Below are positions 30,532-33,853 of a stretch of 33,853 nt of DNA, piece after piece. Made by a program: the position numbers and the translations under genes. A model generated the notes under the pieces. The model had not been told where the DNA came from. It did no database searches and saw nothing but the letters and a program-made list of their open reading frames with translations. The stretch is from positions 1-33,853 of the forward strand of contig CAZDVD010000028.1 of the NCBI GenBank assembly GCA_964508765.1, given 5' to 3'. Positions within the stretch are counted from its first letter, which is position 1, and each line of letters begins with the position of its first letter. The DNA is from JABMPR01 sp964508765. GTDB lineage: Bacteria > Fidelibacterota > UBA8477 > JABMPR01.

Positions 30532-32226
30532 ATGTTACTCAATCCGACTGATTATTCGCTAAAACACGAGGATCAATGCTTCCAGGATATCATCCAGAAA
30601 ACCATTGAATTTTTTGAGACCAAAGGGCTTCAAAAGGTAAAAGACGATGATACCCACCGTATCTGGTATGCTGATTTTTTAGACTTTGTAAAAAAAGAAA
30701 AAATCTTCGCTACGCTTCTAACCCCTCCCGCTTACGGACAAAAAAATTATCGCTGGGATACCTGGCGTATTGCTCATTTTAATGAAATACTGGGCTTCTA
30801 TGGTCTGGCTTACTGGTACACCTGGCAGGTCTCCATTCTAGGGTTGGGCCCCATCTGGATGTCTGAAAACGAAGCCTTAAAGCAACGGGCTGCCCGCCTC
30901 CTTGAAGAAGGTGAGGTCTTTGCCTTCGGTTTGTCTGAAAAGGATCATGGAGCTGATATCTATTCGACGGAGATGTCACTGACACCGCAGCAAGACGGTC
31001 AGTATCTGGCCAATGGATCCAAGTACTATATCGGGAATGGCAATACGGCTAAAATGGTCTCTACTTTTGGCAAAATGGCTGATTCTGGAGATTATGTCGT
31101 CTTTGTCGCGAACTATCAGCACGAACAATACAGCTGTGTTAAAAATGTGGTGAATAGCCAGAGTTATGTGGCCGAATACACCCTGGATGATTATCCCATT
31201 TCAGAGGAGGATATTCTCCACAAGGGTCCGGAGGCCTGGAACGCAGTGCTGAATACCGTCAATATTGGAAAGTACAATCTGGGCTGGGCTTCCATCGGGA
31301 TGTGTACGCACGCATTTTACGAGGCTCTCAGCCATGCATCTCAGCGCAGGCTATATGATATGCACGTCACTGATTTTTCCCATGTCAAACAGATGTTTAT
31401 GGATGCCTATACGCGACTGGTAGCCATGAAGTTGGTGGCCCTACGCGCCGCAGACTATATGCGTGTGGCTTCTCCTGATGACAAAAGATATCTGTTATAC
31501 AATCCCGTGGTAAAAATGAAAGTTACCACCCAGGGTGAGGCAGTCATCGATCTGCTCTGGGATGTGATTGCTGCCAAGGGGTTTGAAAAAGACACTTTTT
31601 TTGATATGGTTACTCGTGATATTAGAGCTCTCCCCAAACTGGAGGGCACCGTTCATGTGAACATCGCACTGATACTCAAGTTCATGGCGAATTATTTCTT
31701 TAAAGCCACTGACTTTCCTTTTGTGGAAAAACAATCGCAAGCCAGTAATGATGACTTCCTGTTCAAGCAGGGACCTGCCAGGGGATTGGGAAGCATACGC
31801 TTTCATGATTATAGAAATGTCTATCAATCTGTTCAACTTCCCAATGTGAGGATTTTTAAACAACAGATTCGCCTGTTGAAAACCATGCTCATGCTGGCCA
31901 AGCCAGACAAGGAACAACGCAAAGACATTGACTTTCTTATGGCACTGGGGGAGTTGTTTACTCTGGTTGTTTATGGTCAACTCGTGCTGGAAAATGCACG
32001 GATTTACGATATTGAAGACGATACGATAGATCAAATTTTTGATTTTATGGTCAGGGATTTTTCAAAACATGCCCTGCAACTGTATTCCAAAGCCAGTAGC
32101 ACCAAAATCCAAATGCGGCTCTGTTCCATGATGATGAAAAAGCCAGCGGTGAACAGATCCCGATTCTCACGTGTCTGGTCAGATCAAATCTTTCCTTTAA
32201 AAGATAAATATATCATGCGATTATAG
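30532..32226 (+). CDS. Large acyl-CoA dehydrogenase family protein
   Basis: A flavoprotein of about 564 residues of the acyl-CoA dehydrogenase superfamily. FAD and substrate contacts are visible as AFGLSEKDHGADIYSTEMS, GSKYYIGNGNTAKMVSTFGK, the interior helix motif IGKYNLGWASIGMCTHAFYEA, and LPKLEGTVHVN, where the Glu is at the usual catalytic base region. The start at 30532 has GGGAG just upstream; an alternative ATG at 30496 would add 12 residues. It is longer than the short-chain enzymes (about 380 residues), having an N-terminal extension and a C-terminal helical region. It lacks nearby etfAB, enoyl-CoA hydratase or thiolase genes, so beta-oxidation use is inferred from family only. Confidence 0.85.
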   Translation: MLLNPTDYSLKHEDQCFQDIIQKTIEFFETKGLQKVKDDDTHRIWYADFLDFVKKEKIFATLLTPPAYGQKNYRWDTWRIAHFNEILGFYGLAYWYTWQVSILGLGPIWMSENEALKQRAARLLEEGEVFAFGLSEKDHGADIYSTEMSLTPQQDGQYLANGSKYYIGNGNTAKMVSTFGKMADSGDYVVFVANYQHEQYSCVKNVVNSQSYVAEYTLDDYPISEEDILHKGPEAWNAVLNTVNIGKYNLGWASIGMCTHAFYEALSHASQRRLYDMHVTDFSHVKQMFMDAYTRLVAMKLVALRAADYMRVASPDDKRYLLYNPVVKMKVTTQGEAVIDLLWDVIAAKGFEKDTFFDMVTRDIRALPKLEGTVHVNIALILKFMANYFFKATDFPFVEKQSQASNDDFLFKQGPARGLGSIRFHDYRNVYQSVQLPNVRIFKQQIRLLKTMLMLAKPDKEQRKDIDFLMALGELFTLVVYGQLVLENARIYDIEDDTIDQIFDFMVRDFSKHALQLYSKASSTKIQMRLCSMMMKKPAVNRSRFSRVWSDQIFPLKDKYIMRL

Positions 32227-32229
32227 TTT

Positions 32230-32340
32230 GGACATTGAGCTTGTCAAAATGTCCATTTTCCGCAATGAAATACCCTTTGGCTTCGATACTTCGACGGAGT
32301 TAATACAGAGCGGAGTCGAAGTGCTCAGTACAGGCTTTCT
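32230..32340. repeat. Family B-type hairpins after the acyl-CoA dehydrogenase
   Basis: 32230-32254 is a hairpin with GGACAT and ATGTCC ends around TGAGCTTGTCAAA. Next, about 32285-32327 has CTTCGACGGAGTTAATACAG and GAGCGGAGTCGAAGTGCTC, the second able to pair as GAGC/GCTC. The 549-base gap up to the NYN gene is nearly all repeat DNA. Confidence 0.6.
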
Positions 32341-32363
32341 CAGCCGCCGGGTTACCCCTTATC

Positions 32364-32463
32364 GTCATTGCGAAGAGGTCTTTAGCCCGATGAAGCAATC
32401 TCCGGATCCTTGGTTTACGGATAAGTCGAGATCGCTTCAGTTGTTTCACTCCTTCGCGAAGAC
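32364..32463. repeat. Family A intergenic repeat, copy 6
   Basis: GTCATTGCGAAG, a short variable part, GAAGCAATCTCC, GGATCCTTGGTTTACGG, GTCGAGATCGCTTCAG, then CCTTCGCGAAGACT. It closely follows the family B-type hairpins and precedes another family B copy. Confidence 0.7.
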
Positions 32464-32516
32464 TTAGTAGGCAGCTGCCGGCTATTGGAATCCGGACATT
32501 GGAGATAGAGTAGTCT

Positions 32517-32618
32517 GTGTCACCCCGAGCACTTCGACTCCACTTGGCATAAATTCCGTCGAGGGGTTCTTAGCCTTCATTTGAAAAGTATATCCCCCGA
32601 TTCCGCTCGGGATGACAA
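32517..32618. repeat. Family B intergenic repeat, copy 3
   Basis: GTGTCACCCCGAGCACTTCG, then ACTCCACTTGGCATAAATTC and GTCGAGGGG, and after a spacer CCCCCGATTCCGCTCGGGATGAC. This is the reverse-complement orientation of the 4678-4807 element. 32619-32775 holds no further repeat that I could recognise, only an A+T-rich leader with GGGAGGTG before the NYN gene. Confidence 0.6.
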
Positions 32619-32775
32619 AAGCGCTGTCTGTTCGTAACCACAAAATCGGACATTCTCCTGCTGTCATTACGTGGGCAGAAGCATTGTTTTAGTGTGTCCA
32701 TTTCTCCTCCTGCTGGTTAATATCCGACGAACTTCACGTTTTATAACCCAGTAAAAACCACTCGGGAGGTGCGTT

Positions 32776-33534
32776 ATGGATTTAAACATCGCAGTTTTAA
32801 TTGATGGTGATAATATTCCATCTGCCCATGTAAAAGAGATGATGGAAGAAATTGCCAAGTATGGCAATCCAACCATCAAGCGCATATATGGGGACTGGAC
32901 CAAACCAAACCTCTCCAAATGGAAAAATATCCTCCTGGAAAATGCCATCACACCCATTCAGCAGTATGGCTATACCACCGGTAAAAACGCCACAGATTCC
33001 GCCATGATCATTGATGCCATGGATATTCTCTATTCAGAAAAGGTCAACGGTTTCTGTTTGGTATCCAGCGACAGTGATTTTACCAGACTGGCAACTCGTC
33101 TGAGGGAGGCTGGCATGAAGGTCTTTGGCATTGGTGAAAAGAAAACACCCCACCCCTTTATTGTGGCCTGTGATCGCTTTATCTATATTGAAATTCTTAA
33201 AAATATCGCCGAAGAAAACGAGTCTGAAAAGACCAAGAACAAACGATCCAAGTCGAAGAGCATTGACAAGGTTACCCCTCAGGTCATCAGGTTGATTTCA
33301 TCCACTGTATCTGACCTGGCAGACGATGATGGCTGGGCATTCCTAGGTGATGTAGGCAATTTGCTGCAAAAGAAGCAGCCCAACTTTGATTCCAGAAATT
33401 ATGGATTTTTAAAACTGACCCCCCTAATTAAATCAACCGGGGTGTTTGATATCGATATGCGCGAAAGCCCAACAGGACGATTTAAGCTCATTTATGTAAA
33501 AAACAGAGATCAGAACCATCGCGGCAATAGATAG
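32776..33534 (+). CDS. NYN-domain (PIN-like) putative RNase with C-terminal OST-HTH/LOTUS-like domain
   Basis: A 252-residue protein. Residues 1 to about 145 are a NYN/LabA-type PIN-like domain with acidic metal-binding residues in IAVLIDGDNIP (Asp10), KNATDSAMIIDAMD and VSSDSDFTRLATRL. A charged low-complexity linker (NESEKTKNKRSKSKSIDK) joins a domain of about 80 residues (TPQVIRLISSTVSDL, WAFLGDVGNLLQKKQPNFD, YGFLKLTPLIKST, FDI) that matches the OST-HTH/LOTUS pattern, an RNA-binding domain. Both halves suggest RNA cleavage or processing. GGGAGGTG precedes the ATG. It stands alone, with repeats before it and degenerate sequence after it. Confidence 0.85.
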   Translation: MDLNIAVLIDGDNIPSAHVKEMMEEIAKYGNPTIKRIYGDWTKPNLSKWKNILLENAITPIQQYGYTTGKNATDSAMIIDAMDILYSEKVNGFCLVSSDSDFTRLATRLREAGMKVFGIGEKKTPHPFIVACDRFIYIEILKNIAEENESEKTKNKRSKSKSIDKVTPQVIRLISSTVSDLADDDGWAFLGDVGNLLQKKQPNFDSRNYGFLKLTPLIKSTGVFDIDMRESPTGRFKLIYVKNRDQNHRGNR

Positions 33535-33853
33535 GCGCATTACAAAAAAGTCAACTTTAGAAGAGAGGTATTCCAAGAAGGCCCTCCAACATCTCAGTAT
33601 TAATGAGTGCCAAAAGTCCTTAGCCGTTCAGTACAATATTCTAAAATGAGGGTGGGATTGTTCTACACGCTCTATGGTATGGGAACGAGTATGAAGAGAT
33701 GGAAGGCTTGAGCTTTCAGCAATACACCGAAGATAGCTTTTCCCAACGCCTTGATGTTCGTTTTGAAATTCGGGAGGCTAAAATCTTTTCGGAAATGCCG
33801 AAGGATGATTCCATCGCCTTCTCTTTGAAGCGCTGCAGTCTTTGGGGACGGCA
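33535..33853. other. Gene-poor end with possible decayed coding fragments
   Basis: One frame encodes TLEERYSKKALQHL and ends in a stop near 33650. A different frame is open from about 33644 to the window edge (ALWYGNEYEEMEGL, then TEDSFSQRLDVRFEIREAKI). They could be two pieces of one frameshifted gene or a gene running out of the window that starts at a late codon. No ribosome site or recognised family was seen. Confidence 0.25.

Noticed and set aside
31495..32034. 179-codon minus-strand open frame inside the acyl-CoA dehydrogenase gene
   Set aside because: It is a shadow of the conserved plus-strand gene; its product has no recognisable features.

Overview
The window reads as ordinary chromosomal DNA of a Gram-negative bacterium with two membranes. 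Several predicted lipoproteins with a lipobox cysteine, Blc-type outer-membrane lipocalins, a fused E1 alpha/beta 2-oxoacid dehydrogenase and a sugar kinase fused to a RapZ C-terminal domain together suggest the FCB superphylum or a nearby lineage such as Marinimicrobia. That placement is an inference from gene style only. No rRNA, tRNA, CRISPR array, phage or plasmid genes were seen. Base composition looks even, a little under half G+C by eye.

Layout. 1-786 (minus) is a broken C39-type peptidase gene. 889-2725 holds a RibD-C reductase and two small lipoproteins. 2823-4659 is a pterin/queuosine group: a QueD/PTPS-like enzyme with no catalytic Cys, a YhhQ-type transporter and FolE. 4838-7006 pairs an AmgK-like kinase/RapZ-C fusion with a MurU-like nucleotidyltransferase. 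7030-7590 is a REP-associated tyrosine transposase with related palindromes on both sides. 7652-15455 is a lipoate and 2-oxoacid dehydrogenase block: E3, a GAF/fRMsr-like protein, LipB, fused E1, E2 and LipA. 15474-19249 holds a GNAT acetyltransferase, a GltS-type carrier, a predicted beta-rich lipoprotein on the minus strand and an alcohol dehydrogenase-like protein. 19463-22949 (minus) holds an FAH-fold protein, ArfB, acetoacetyl-CoA synthetase and a glycine-zipper membrane peptide.

From 23139 to 32226 lipid-handling and redox genes cluster: two tandem Blc lipoproteins, a tight four-gene operon (DUF2878, START-like, DUF1295, third lipocalin), a fatty-acid-kinase-like DhaL-DegV fusion, an exported Bcp peroxiredoxin, YceI and a large acyl-CoA dehydrogenase. 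A NYN-domain protein follows at 32776. The last 319 bases hold only fragments.

The longer intergenic spaces are largely built from two families of short palindromic repeats. Family A has GTCATTGCGA and GCAATCTC ends around variable hairpins. Family B has cores related to GAGCGGAGTCGA or TTGAGCTTGTC. Some copies carry shorter palindromes nested inside them. The most interesting items are the lipocalin/DUF2878/START/DUF1295 module with its triplicated ATGCGCGA motif, the nested repeats, the transposase with its palindromes, the two enzyme fusions, and the PTPS homologue with Asp where Cys is expected.
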